Origin: Pseudomaricurvus alkylphenolicus
GTDB taxonomy: Bacteria; Pseudomonadota; Gammaproteobacteria; Pseudomonadales; Cellvibrionaceae
NCBI RefSeq assembly: GCF_011683955.1
Contig: NZ_JAAQPI010000010.1
Coordinates: forward strand, 124,001-188,000
Length of the DNA: 64,000 nucleotides
Reading direction: 5' to 3'
Part shown: in pieces, positions 27,176 to 35,477 of the stretch
How positions within the stretch are numbered: position 1 is the first letter of the stretch
Layout of the letters: every line of letters starts with the position of its first letter
Program-made: the position numbers and the translations under genes
The notes under the pieces: generated by a model
The model's database searches: none
What the model was told of the DNA's origin: nothing
Seen by the model: the letters and a program-made list of their open reading frames with translations, nothing else

Positions 27176-28060
27176 ATGACGATGTTGAAAAAGAAGCTCT
27201 CTATAGAAGTGGTTTATGGAACTCTTCCTCCCTGGCCAAATTCTACGATTCTGTATACCGACGACAGCGCTGTGCTGGTCGATACGCTATTTATGAAGTC
27301 TGATGCGGCATTGCTGGCGAAGCGCATCAAGGAAATCGGCAAGCCTCTGGAGGCAATCTTCCTGACTCATAGCCACCCCGATCATGTTTGGGGCGGTGTT
27401 GAACTCCTAAGACACTTTCCTGACGCCAAAATTTACGCCAGACCGCTGATTCGTAAGGAAATCGAATTGGACTTCCGGGCTCGACAGCTGCGTTGGACCG
27501 GTGTGTTTAACGTGGGGCCATTCGAGGGCGAAATCCCCACGGATCTGTTTGATATACAGCCCCTGGAGGGGGATAGCTACGACTTTGGCGGGCATGAGAT
27601 TCAGTTGGTGGACTTGAAACCCGCGGAAACCGTTTATGCCACTGCGTTTTACGTGCCGGAGATCAAAACCTATATAGCTGGCGATCAACTGTATAACCAA
27701 TGCCACTATTATATCGGAGCAGGACTGAATCGGCCTGACCTTTGGATAGAGTCCATCGAGGACGTTCGCGCCAGGTTTGACATTGACGTGGTGGTGCCCG
27801 GGCACGGTTATGTGGGTGGGACTGAAATCTTTGATGAAGCGATTGACTACTTAAGTTTCTATCAAAGTCAATACGAGCCATATCGTCCCCAAATTGAAAT
27901 GGTTCAGGCATTGGAGAATCAATATCCGGATTGGAAGCTGGAGGGTGTGATCTATATGACTATTGGCCCTGCAATGACGGACCCAGCCTTGATCGATCTT
28001 ACTCACGGCCACATTAAATTCGGTGAAGGCACGATTGCCATAGGTTCGTATTCAGCGTGA
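27176..28060 (+). CDS. Metallo-beta-lactamase-fold hydrolase
   Basis: I choose the ATG at 27176 (AAAGG upstream), giving 294 residues; the open frame runs back into the preceding gene. The zinc motif is H65-x-H67-x-D69-H70 (THSHPDH), with the further ligands in IAGDQ and VPGHGYVGG. Small MBL-fold enzymes hydrolyse thioesters, lactones, esters or sulfates. A signal peptide is absent. Between an NmrA-like oxidoreductase and an aldehyde dehydrogenase, it may hydrolyse an ester or lactone to yield the aldehyde precursor, but the substrate is unknown. Confidence 0.85.
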   Translation: MTMLKKKLSIEVVYGTLPPWPNSTILYTDDSAVLVDTLFMKSDAALLAKRIKEIGKPLEAIFLTHSHPDHVWGGVELLRHFPDAKIYARPLIRKEIELDFRARQLRWTGVFNVGPFEGEIPTDLFDIQPLEGDSYDFGGHEIQLVDLKPAETVYATAFYVPEIKTYIAGDQLYNQCHYYIGAGLNRPDLWIESIEDVRARFDIDVVVPGHGYVGGTEIFDEAIDYLSFYQSQYEPYRPQIEMVQALENQYPDWKLEGVIYMTIGPAMTDPALIDLTHGHIKFGEGTIAIGSYSA

Positions 28061-28091
28061 GCGGATTCCAAACAGTAAACAGGAGCTAAAA

Positions 28092-29501
28092 GTGACAGAC
28101 TTTCATGCCGTAATCGCCGGTAAAAAAGAGGCCGGGGGGCGAGCACGGACCGTCCTCAACCCGGCAACAGAGGAACCAGTGGGCACTTTTCCGGAATGCA
28201 CAGAAGCACAGTTGGATGCGGCGGTGACGTCTGCACGCAAGGCTTATCTGCATTGGTCCGAAACCGATGGCGAAGTCCGTGTCCGGGCGCTACGGCAGAT
28301 GGCGGATCTGATCGAATCCCATGCGCAAGAGCTGGCACGTTTATTAACCCTTGAGCAGGGAAAGCCCCTTAAGGGGCGTGGTTCGGAGTTTGAGGTCCAG
28401 GCATGCGTATCCTGGTTGCGCGCCACCGCGGGCATGTCTCTGCCGGTAAAGATACTGGAGGCCAGCGAGCAGTCTCAAGCTTTCCTGTATCGCAAACCGG
28501 TGGGGGTGGTGGCGTCCATCACGCCTTGGAACTGGCCTCTGTTGATCGCCATTTGGCACCTGGCTCCGGCGCTTCGTGTAGGGTGTACGGTTGTTGTCAA
28601 ACCGGCATCCAATACGCCGCTAAGCACTTTGCGAATGGTGGAAATCCTCAACCAGGCTCTGCCAGCCGGCGTGCTGAATGTGGTTTCGGGCAACATCGGA
28701 TACCAACTGCCTGAGCACCCTGGTATTGATAAGGTGGTGTTTACCGGCTCTACCCCCGTGGGCAGAACGGTGATGCGCGGCGCCGCTGGCGGTCTCAAGC
28801 GTTTGACCTTGGAGCTGGGTGGCAACGATGCCGGCATTATTCTGCCCGACGCCAATGTTCCAGAGGTGATCGAGGGTATTTTCTGGGGCGCCTTTATTAA
28901 CGGCGGGCAGACCTGCGGCGCGTTGAAGCGACTCTACGTCCACGAGTCCCAGTATGAAGAGGTTTGCCGCTCACTGACACAAGTGACTACCAGTATGCCC
29001 ATGGGTAATGGTCTGGACGAAGATAACCTGTTTGGTCCGATTCAGAATCAAGGTCAGTTTAATTACATCTGTGAGTTGGTGGAGGACGCCCGTCAGGGCG
29101 GTGCCAGTGTACTTTGTGGCGGTGTCGCCCCGCAAGGTAAGGGGTATTTCTATCCCCTGACATTGGTTGCCGACGTAACCGACGAGATGAGATTGGTCAA
29201 AGAAGAACAATTTGGGCCTGTATTGCCAATCCTCAGGTATACGGATATCGACGACGTGATTTGCAGAGCCAACGACTCGGAGATGGGGTTGGGGGGCTCG
29301 GTGTGGTCCAGCAGTATCGAACAGGCGAAATCGGTTGCCAGTCGCCTGGAATGTGGAACGGTTTGGATCAATGGCCACGGAGCGGTGTCTCCACACGTGC
29401 CTTTTGGTGGTGTTAAAAGTTCGGGTATCGGTGTGGAGTTTGGGATCGAGGGCTTGGAGGAATACACCGTTATTCAGTCAATGCATATTCCCGATCACTG
29501 A
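28092..29501 (+). CDS. NAD(P)-dependent aldehyde dehydrogenase
   Basis: The 469-residue protein starts at GTG with AGGAG upstream. It has the oxyanion asparagine N147 (TPWNWPL), general base E241 (LELGGND) and nucleophile C275 (GGQTCGALKR), so it should be active. FGPVLPILRY and PFGGVKSSGIG are the usual C-terminal signatures. It resembles aldehyde dehydrogenases of the aromatic- or succinic-semialdehyde type but the exact substrate cannot be read. It sits in the same direction between the MBL-fold gene and a TBDR gene. Confidence 0.92.
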   Translation: MTDFHAVIAGKKEAGGRARTVLNPATEEPVGTFPECTEAQLDAAVTSARKAYLHWSETDGEVRVRALRQMADLIESHAQELARLLTLEQGKPLKGRGSEFEVQACVSWLRATAGMSLPVKILEASEQSQAFLYRKPVGVVASITPWNWPLLIAIWHLAPALRVGCTVVVKPASNTPLSTLRMVEILNQALPAGVLNVVSGNIGYQLPEHPGIDKVVFTGSTPVGRTVMRGAAGGLKRLTLELGGNDAGIILPDANVPEVIEGIFWGAFINGGQTCGALKRLYVHESQYEEVCRSLTQVTTSMPMGNGLDEDNLFGPIQNQGQFNYICELVEDARQGGASVLCGGVAPQGKGYFYPLTLVADVTDEMRLVKEEQFGPVLPILRYTDIDDVICRANDSEMGLGGSVWSSSIEQAKSVASRLECGTVWINGHGAVSPHVPFGGVKSSGIGVEFGIEGLEEYTVIQSMHIPDH

Positions 29502-29571
29502 TCTTATCAGAACGCAAGCAAAATAATGACCGGCAATACCCAAAACAAAATTTACCGGAGAGACATAAAAA

Positions 29572-31863
29572 ATGAAAAAGTACAGCAGTAATATTGGCAA
29601 AAAGTTCCTGATCGCTGCGATTGGCACCGCCGCTTGCCATACAGCGTCGGCCGCGCAGTACGTACTGGAAGAGGTAATCGTCACCGCTCAAAAACGCCCC
29701 CAAACTCTGCAGGATGTGCCCCTGTCTGTTTCGGCGATGGATGGCGAATTTATTGCAGAAGCAACGATTACTGAGATATCCGGACTGGGGGAGTTCGTCC
29801 CCAATCTGCAAACCGCGTCGTCGCCGTTTAATGGTGTGCTGGCGATTCGCGGCCTGGGCTCCGGAGCCGCAAACCGAGCCTTCGAGCAGTCGGTGGCTAT
29901 GTTTATTGACGGTGCCTATGCCGGGCGCAGTAATCAATTCCTGACACCCTTTTTTGATGTTGAACGTATTGAAGTGGTGCGTGGTCCGCAGGGGGTTTTG
30001 TTTGGCAAGAACGCGATCGCCGGTGGTGTGAGTGTGGTATCCGCCAAGCCTTCCGATGAGTTTGAAGCTTCGGTTCAAGCCGCCTACGAATTCGAAAACG
30101 ACGGCTATGCCCTGGAGACGATTGTCTCCGGTCCCATCAGCAGCAACTTAAGAGGTCGCCTGGCGCTGAAAAGCGATCTGCAAGGCGCTTATATGGACAA
30201 CATCACCACGGGTGACGATGATAACGGAGAGATTGGTTCTTATGTCATCCGCGGTTCTTTGGAATGGGCGCCGACCACAGACTTGATTGTCGGGCTGAAG
30301 CTGGAGGCGGCCCAGCGGGATCTGGAGGGCAATCTGTTTCAGCTGGCGGAGGTGGCAGACACCGGTCTCACGCCGGTTCTGTACCATGCACTCGGGGGCG
30401 ATCTGACGGAGGATCTGGACGATACGCGCTCCGCCGACGCCGATGAATTCACAGATATCGATACCGACAATATCGCGCTTAACGTCGAATATGGGGTGGA
30501 AGCGGGAACCTTCACCTTTGCCAGCAGCTACTCCGGTTATGATTATCACCAACGGCTGGACGCCGACATGACCAACCTGGATCTGATGGTCAGTGCTTCG
30601 GAGGAATCGTTTGAGCAATTCTCGCAGGAGATTCGCTTTGCTTCGGAACCGGGCAACACCATTGATTATATCGTCGGGGCAAATTACCTGGATCAGCAAA
30701 TTGATCTGTTTCACGGGTTCGACCTCAATTTTCCAACACTGAACCCAATGTTTGCCATGATCGGCGCCCCCGAGGCCCCTTTCGGGGTCTCGCCCCGTTG
30801 GCAATTTGATCAAACCACGCGCAGTTGGTCAGCCTTCGCCGAGGTCACCTGGAATATCCGCGATGACTTCAGAGTCTCCTTGGGGGTACGTTATACCGAG
30901 GAGGAAAAAGAGGCGTCGCAAAAGACCGCCATCAGCGTTTTGGGTGCCCCCTTTATCGACAATGCCAGTGCCCGCAGTTTGCTAGCGGCCAGCAACCTGG
31001 GTTGGGTTCCTGCCCCCTTAATGGAGGATGAGCGTAACGAAGAGAGTCTGGACCCCTCCCTCAAAATCCAGTGGGATCTCAATCCCGACGTTCAGGTCTA
31101 TGCCGCGCTCGCCAAGGCAACCAAGGCCGGCGGATTCGACTCGCAAAACACCACGGGGGATCTTAATGACTTCAGCTTCGACGAGGAAGAAGTGAAGTCC
31201 ATTGAGCTGGGTACCAAGATGAACCTGGCCGATGGTGCTGCCCAGTTGAATTTGGCGGTTTTTAAAACGCAGTACACCAATCTGCAGGTATCGAGTTTTA
31301 ATGGGGCAATCTTTACCATTGAAAACGCCGCTGAATCGACGATTGAAGGCTTCGAAGTGGATGGGCGCTGGCGCCTGAGTGAGGGTTTGACGATCGGTGG
31401 TGCTATGGCCTATCTGGATGCACAGTTTGATGACTTTCCCGGTTTCAGCTGCGTCACACAGCCCATTGGTGTTCCTAGTGCGTGTGATCCAGCCAGCAAT
31501 AACGGCGCTGGCGTCAAGATGTCCTTTGCCCCGGAATGGAGTGGTAATGTCTGGGCAGAGTACAACCGCACCGTGTTCGATGGCTGGGAATTACGCAGTC
31601 GCTTTGGTGCCAACTATTCTGATGACGTGCACTATGCATTTGACCGAGATCCCCTGGACGTTCAGGACGCCTTTTGGAAGGTCAATGCCCGGGTCGGATT
31701 AACCTCGGCCAATGAAACCCTGTCGTTGGCTCTGTCGATCAAAAATCTGACGGATAAGCAAACCTTCAGCTACGCGGGCGATGCGTTTATTTTCCAGGGA
31801 AATCATTTTGCCAGCACCACCGTTGGCCGACAGATTTTCTTTGAGGTTAAACGACGTTTCTGA
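29572..31863 (+). CDS. TonB-dependent outer-membrane receptor
   Basis: The 763-residue protein has a signal peptide (residues 1-27, cut after TASAA), TonB-box-like LEEVIVTAQKRP, plug with RIEVVRGPQGVLFGKNAIAGG and a barrel ending FFEVKRRF. GGAGAG precedes the ATG. As last gene of the NmrA/MBL/ALDH run it probably imports the compound handled by those enzymes. Its closest look-alikes are the VTAQKR-type receptors at 1137, 19038 and 63832, not the alginate receptors. Confidence 0.93.
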   Translation: MKKYSSNIGKKFLIAAIGTAACHTASAAQYVLEEVIVTAQKRPQTLQDVPLSVSAMDGEFIAEATITEISGLGEFVPNLQTASSPFNGVLAIRGLGSGAANRAFEQSVAMFIDGAYAGRSNQFLTPFFDVERIEVVRGPQGVLFGKNAIAGGVSVVSAKPSDEFEASVQAAYEFENDGYALETIVSGPISSNLRGRLALKSDLQGAYMDNITTGDDDNGEIGSYVIRGSLEWAPTTDLIVGLKLEAAQRDLEGNLFQLAEVADTGLTPVLYHALGGDLTEDLDDTRSADADEFTDIDTDNIALNVEYGVEAGTFTFASSYSGYDYHQRLDADMTNLDLMVSASEESFEQFSQEIRFASEPGNTIDYIVGANYLDQQIDLFHGFDLNFPTLNPMFAMIGAPEAPFGVSPRWQFDQTTRSWSAFAEVTWNIRDDFRVSLGVRYTEEEKEASQKTAISVLGAPFIDNASARSLLAASNLGWVPAPLMEDERNEESLDPSLKIQWDLNPDVQVYAALAKATKAGGFDSQNTTGDLNDFSFDEEEVKSIELGTKMNLADGAAQLNLAVFKTQYTNLQVSSFNGAIFTIENAAESTIEGFEVDGRWRLSEGLTIGGAMAYLDAQFDDFPGFSCVTQPIGVPSACDPASNNGAGVKMSFAPEWSGNVWAEYNRTVFDGWELRSRFGANYSDDVHYAFDRDPLDVQDAFWKVNARVGLTSANETLSLALSIKNLTDKQTFSYAGDAFIFQGNHFASTTVGRQIFFEVKRRF

Positions 31864-31915
31864 TCCGGCTTCTGTCCGGAAAGGGGTTGAATCAAGTCGA
31901 TGGCGGCGTGGCAGG

Positions 31916-33061
31916 CTAATGTGTAACCGCTCGATCACGCCCGTCGCGCTTGGCGGCATACAATCGCAGGTCCGCCTGCTGGAAGGCATCGTCAAAGGTG
32001 GTGCCGGGGTTGTCCACCAGGGTCGCACCGATACTGGTGGTCAACTGGCAGGCAGGGTCGATATCAGAAAAATCGATGGTGCGGGTGGTATCCAGCAGGC
32101 GTTGGCACAATTTATCCAGGCTTTCCTGTTCTGTCTCGCTGATTAACATAACAAATTCCTCACCCCCAACTCGCGCGGCCACATCACTGTCGCGCAGTAT
32201 AGATTGCAGGGTGCCGGCAAACCGAACCAGAACCAGATCGCCAGAGGCATGGCCAAATCGATCATTCACCGACTTGAAGAAATCGAGATCACAAACCACC
32301 AGCGCAAAGGCTTTACGGTGCCGGTCTGCCGAGCTGGCAAACGATTTGTAATCCTGCATAACCGCATGGCGATTGCGCAGGCCAGTGAGTTTATCCCTTA
32401 GCGCCAGGTGCAACAGCTGATCCTGCGCCGTCATTGCCATGGAGGCCAACACCATAAAGGTGACGGCCAGGGCCATCAGCGGCATCAGGAAGCTGATATA
32501 ACTTTCATTCCACCTGGCCCAGGACGGATCAATGTAGAGAAAGACGGAGCGCAGGCAAAACATGGCCACAAAGAAAAAGGCCATCAGCATCAGCGTGCGA
32601 GCCGCTACATCGTTACGCTTGCTGGCAAAGGTTCGAATCGCCAGGGCGTTTTCCGCCAGCAGGATAAGGGCCGCCAAATTGCCCATATGCAGTTTGTTGG
32701 CGTAGCCCGGTGTCATGACGGTAACCGGAATGGCGATAAATAATGCCAGCCCGACCATTGCCCAGGAGCGGCGCGGCGCGTTAACCCCGGCAAGCGAGTG
32801 GAAGGTAAAAATAGTAACTGAGTAGCTGAAGAAAATCAGGGCGTCACTGATGGTGGCCCAGAGTCTGCCGCTGAAGCTCATATTCAGAAAGATAATGACA
32901 AACCACAGTGATTGAGTGAGAAGGTAGGTCCGCGCCAGGACTACGGTGCGCTTTTCGATGCGCATGGTTTCGGAGGGTTGCCAGGGTAACATGCCAAGGA
33001 TGGCGAACAGGCAAGACAGGCTGAAATACACAGTCAGCATGGATCCCTGTTGTTCTGGCAT
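31916..33061 (-). CDS. Membrane-bound GGDEF diguanylate cyclase
   Basis: I start at the ATG at 33061, with AGGAAG upstream; the longer frame to 33322 would overlap the neighbouring gene and has no domain content. The 381-residue protein has about six to seven N-terminal membrane helices (MASE-like sensor) and a C-terminal GGDEF domain with the intact active-site GGEEF and the inhibitory RxxD site (RDSD, five residues upstream). It should make cyclic di-GMP, with product inhibition. It is transcribed in the same direction as the nitronate monooxygenase-like gene upstream (gap 169 bases). Confidence 0.9.
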   Translation of the reverse strand: MPEQQGSMLTVYFSLSCLFAILGMLPWQPSETMRIEKRTVVLARTYLLTQSLWFVIIFLNMSFSGRLWATISDALIFFSYSVTIFTFHSLAGVNAPRRSWAMVGLALFIAIPVTVMTPGYANKLHMGNLAALILLAENALAIRTFASKRNDVAARTLMLMAFFFVAMFCLRSVFLYIDPSWARWNESYISFLMPLMALAVTFMVLASMAMTAQDQLLHLALRDKLTGLRNRHAVMQDYKSFASSADRHRKAFALVVCDLDFFKSVNDRFGHASGDLVLVRFAGTLQSILRDSDVAARVGGEEFVMLISETEQESLDKLCQRLLDTTRTIDFSDIDPACQLTTSIGATLVDNPGTTFDDAFQQADLRLYAAKRDGRDRAVTH

Positions 33062-33230
33062 TTGGTTACTTCCTGTGCAAGCGCCCGGAAGAGAGATTTT
33101 CAAACAAAAGGCCAGTAATTTCAATGGCAAGCAAGGTTGCAAGCCCCTGTAAATGGGGCAGCCCACCGGGTTTGTTACCACGGTGGCCTGGAAGCACACA
33201 AGGAGGGATAAGATGGGGGGCTGAGCGGAT

Positions 33231-34199
33231 TTATCCGGCCACTGCTGCCAATTTCTGGGTGATGATCGCCTTAGCATCTTTGGCAATGCCGGTGACCACT
33301 TCTTCACAGGTGGGGATTTCATTGATCAGTCCACCACACATTCCCCAGGTGACCATACCGGCATTAACATCACCGGTGGACCAGGCTTTCTCCTGGTTTT
33401 TACCACTCACATAGGGGTGGATCTCTGAAAAATCACCACCGGCGTTTTCAATTTCCTGTACCTTGAGGGCAACATCGTTTTTAAACACCCGAGCGGTATT
33501 TTTGAACTTGCGGAAGATCAGGGTGGAATCGGTCTCCTTCATATTGACGATGGCTTGCTTGACATTGTCGTGAACGGGCGCCTCCTGAGTGGCCAAAAAG
33601 CGGGTGCCCATATTGACCCCATCGGCGCCCAACGCCAGGGCCGCCGCCAGTCCGCGTCCATCGGCAAAGCCGCCGGATGCGAGAATGGGGATGCTCAGCT
33701 TGTCCGCCGCGGCGGGAATCAATACCAGGCCCGGAATATCCTCTTCACCGGGGTGACCGGCACATTCGAAGCCATCGATGCTGACCGCAGCCACACCGAT
33801 TTTTTCAGCCTTTAAGGCGTGGCGTACCGCAACGCACTTATGAATCACCTTAATGTCATGGGCGTTAAACTTTTCCATAAACGGCTCAGGGCTGCGTCCG
33901 GCAGTCTCCACGATCTTGACGCCGCTGTCGCAGATCACGTCCACGTAGTCATCGTAGTTGATTTCCGTCGCCACCACGCCCACGGTCAGGTTTACCGCAA
34001 AGGGCTTGTCCGTGAGTGACTGGCACTTTTCTATCTCGGCCTTCAGCAGCTCAGGGGTGGGTTGGGTCAGGGCAGTCATAATTCCCAGGCCGCCGGCATT
34101 GGATACGGCTGCTGCCAGCTCGGCGGTGCCCACGCGCATCATGCCACCACAAACGATCGGGTATTCGATGCCCAGTAATTCTGTCAAACGTGTTTTCAT
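33231..34199 (-). CDS. Nitronate monooxygenase / 2-nitropropane dioxygenase-family FMN enzyme
   Basis: The 322-residue TIM-barrel protein starts PIVCGGMMRVGTAELAAAVSNAGGLG, typical of the family, with the FMN-binding SGGFADGRGLAAALALGADGV and the GFECAGHPGEED loop where the catalytic His sits. It oxidises alkyl nitronates or serves as an enoyl-reductase-like flavoprotein. It is divergent from the AraC regulator at 34426, probably its controller. Confidence 0.88.
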   Translation of the reverse strand: MKTRLTELLGIEYPIVCGGMMRVGTAELAAAVSNAGGLGIMTALTQPTPELLKAEIEKCQSLTDKPFAVNLTVGVVATEINYDDYVDVICDSGVKIVETAGRSPEPFMEKFNAHDIKVIHKCVAVRHALKAEKIGVAAVSIDGFECAGHPGEEDIPGLVLIPAAADKLSIPILASGGFADGRGLAAALALGADGVNMGTRFLATQEAPVHDNVKQAIVNMKETDSTLIFRKFKNTARVFKNDVALKVQEIENAGGDFSEIHPYVSGKNQEKAWSTGDVNAGMVTWGMCGGLINEIPTCEEVVTGIAKDAKAIITQKLAAVAG

Positions 34200-34331
34200 G
34201 ATTTCTCCTGAATTGAGTGTTCGAAGGCGATAGCCTTAGCCGCAAATGTCCGGGTTTTGTGGGGGTATTATGCGTGGTGGCAGGCGTGTGCGGAATGACG
34301 AGGTTATACAGAGTATTTGACACTTTATCAC

Positions 34332-34345
34332 AATTGGCCCCAATT
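34332..34345. promoter_or_regulatory. Palindrome between divergent genes
   Basis: AATTGG-CC-CCAATT is a perfect 6-bp inverted repeat with a two-base centre, in the 226-base gap between the nitronate monooxygenase-like gene and its divergent AraC regulator. Possible operator. Confidence 0.35.
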
Positions 34346-34425
34346 CTATGGCATGCTATGGGGCTGCTGACAAAAGCAGGCAACCAAAAAATGTCGGTAA
34401 ATTTTAAGCAACGTGTGGTTAAAAT

Positions 34426-35433
34426 ATGCGAAAAACGGATAAAAAGGCACTTTCATTCAGTGTTTCCTTTATTCATTCGGCCCTGTCAGGGGTTACCCTG
34501 GACGCAAACACAATTGATATCTTGTTAAGGGAGTGCCGTATTCCGAAGCCTTTACTGCAGGTTTCCGACGCCAGGGTGACCCTGGAGCAGCTGGCCCGAT
34601 TTACAAGCCTGCTGATATTGGCCTCAGGTGATGAATTATTGGGGCGCGCCAGGGAGCCCCTGCCCGTGGGGAGCCGCTCATTATTGATGCATTGGCTGGT
34701 GACGGCCAAAACGATGGAGCAGGTACTCGAGCGTCTGGCAGGCTTTTTTCAGATTGTAGACAAAGGGGTCAGTTTTCAAATAGAGATTGAAGAGGAGCTG
34801 ATCCACCTGGTGGTTCTGTCGCACGATGATACCGACGGTTTTGGCGGTGATCTGTTTTTTGTCACCCACCGGATACTCAGCTGGTTGAGTCGGGAGATCA
34901 TCGCCATCAGTCATCTGGAGTTCGAGTACCCTAAGCCGGCCATTGCCAGAGACTTTAGAGCGGTGTATTACGGCGCGTCCATGTCGTTTGACTGTGATCG
35001 CTCTCGTATGAGCCTGCCGCGATCACTGTTGCAAAAACCGGTAAGGCAAGATCAGGCCGGTCTGGAACTATTGCTGAAAGACCCGTATTTCGCGCTGTTT
35101 CTGCTCGACTTTAAAACTGACAGCTGGGCGGCGAAGGTGGCCGGCGAAATCAACGACAAGCTCGATGCCCTGCCAACGCTGCCGGAGCTGGCCGCGATCA
35201 TGAAGGTTAAACCCTATACGTTGCAGCGCCGGCTGGCGGATGAGGGCACCACTTACCTGACTATCAAAAACCACCTTAAGCGCGACTCCGCCATTGAGCT
35301 GTTGATCAATACCGATCTGACGATGGAGGAGATCAGCGTCCGGCTGGGGTTTTCTGAAACCAGCTCGTTTACGAGAACGTTTAAACAATGGATCGGAGTT
35401 CCGCCGACGGCGTATCGCAAAAATCAAAGATGA
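34426..35433 (+). CDS. AraC-family transcriptional regulator
   Basis: The 335-residue protein has the OruR-type arabinose-binding-like domain (LLVDLMARL-like start PVGSRSLLMHWLVTAKTM) and C-terminal helices PELAAIMKVKPYTLQRRL and MEEISVRLGFSETSSFTRTF, then GVPPTAYR. It is divergent from the nitronate monooxygenase-like gene and convergent with the FecR/TPR protein gene. No clear ribosome-binding site, so the exact start is uncertain. Confidence 0.87.
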   Translation: MRKTDKKALSFSVSFIHSALSGVTLDANTIDILLRECRIPKPLLQVSDARVTLEQLARFTSLLILASGDELLGRAREPLPVGSRSLLMHWLVTAKTMEQVLERLAGFFQIVDKGVSFQIEIEEELIHLVVLSHDDTDGFGGDLFFVTHRILSWLSREIIAISHLEFEYPKPAIARDFRAVYYGASMSFDCDRSRMSLPRSLLQKPVRQDQAGLELLLKDPYFALFLLDFKTDSWAAKVAGEINDKLDALPTLPELAAIMKVKPYTLQRRLADEGTTYLTIKNHLKRDSAIELLINTDLTMEEISVRLGFSETSSFTRTFKQWIGVPPTAYRKNQR

Positions 35434-35450
35434 TCTGCCTGATGGATACC

Positions 35451-35477
35451 GGTAATTTCCAGTTGCAGAAAATTACC
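35451..35477. terminator. Inverted repeat between convergent genes
   Basis: GGTAATTT (35451-35458) and AAATTACC (35470-35477) form a perfect 8-bp stem with an 11-base loop, overlapping the stop of the FecR/TPR gene. It could work as a bidirectional terminator, though a T run is lacking. Confidence 0.35.

Noticed and set aside
33062-33322. N-terminal extension of the diguanylate cyclase
   Set aside because: It overlaps the nitronate monooxygenase-like gene in another frame and has no recognisable content; the ATG at 33061 has a good ribosome-binding site.
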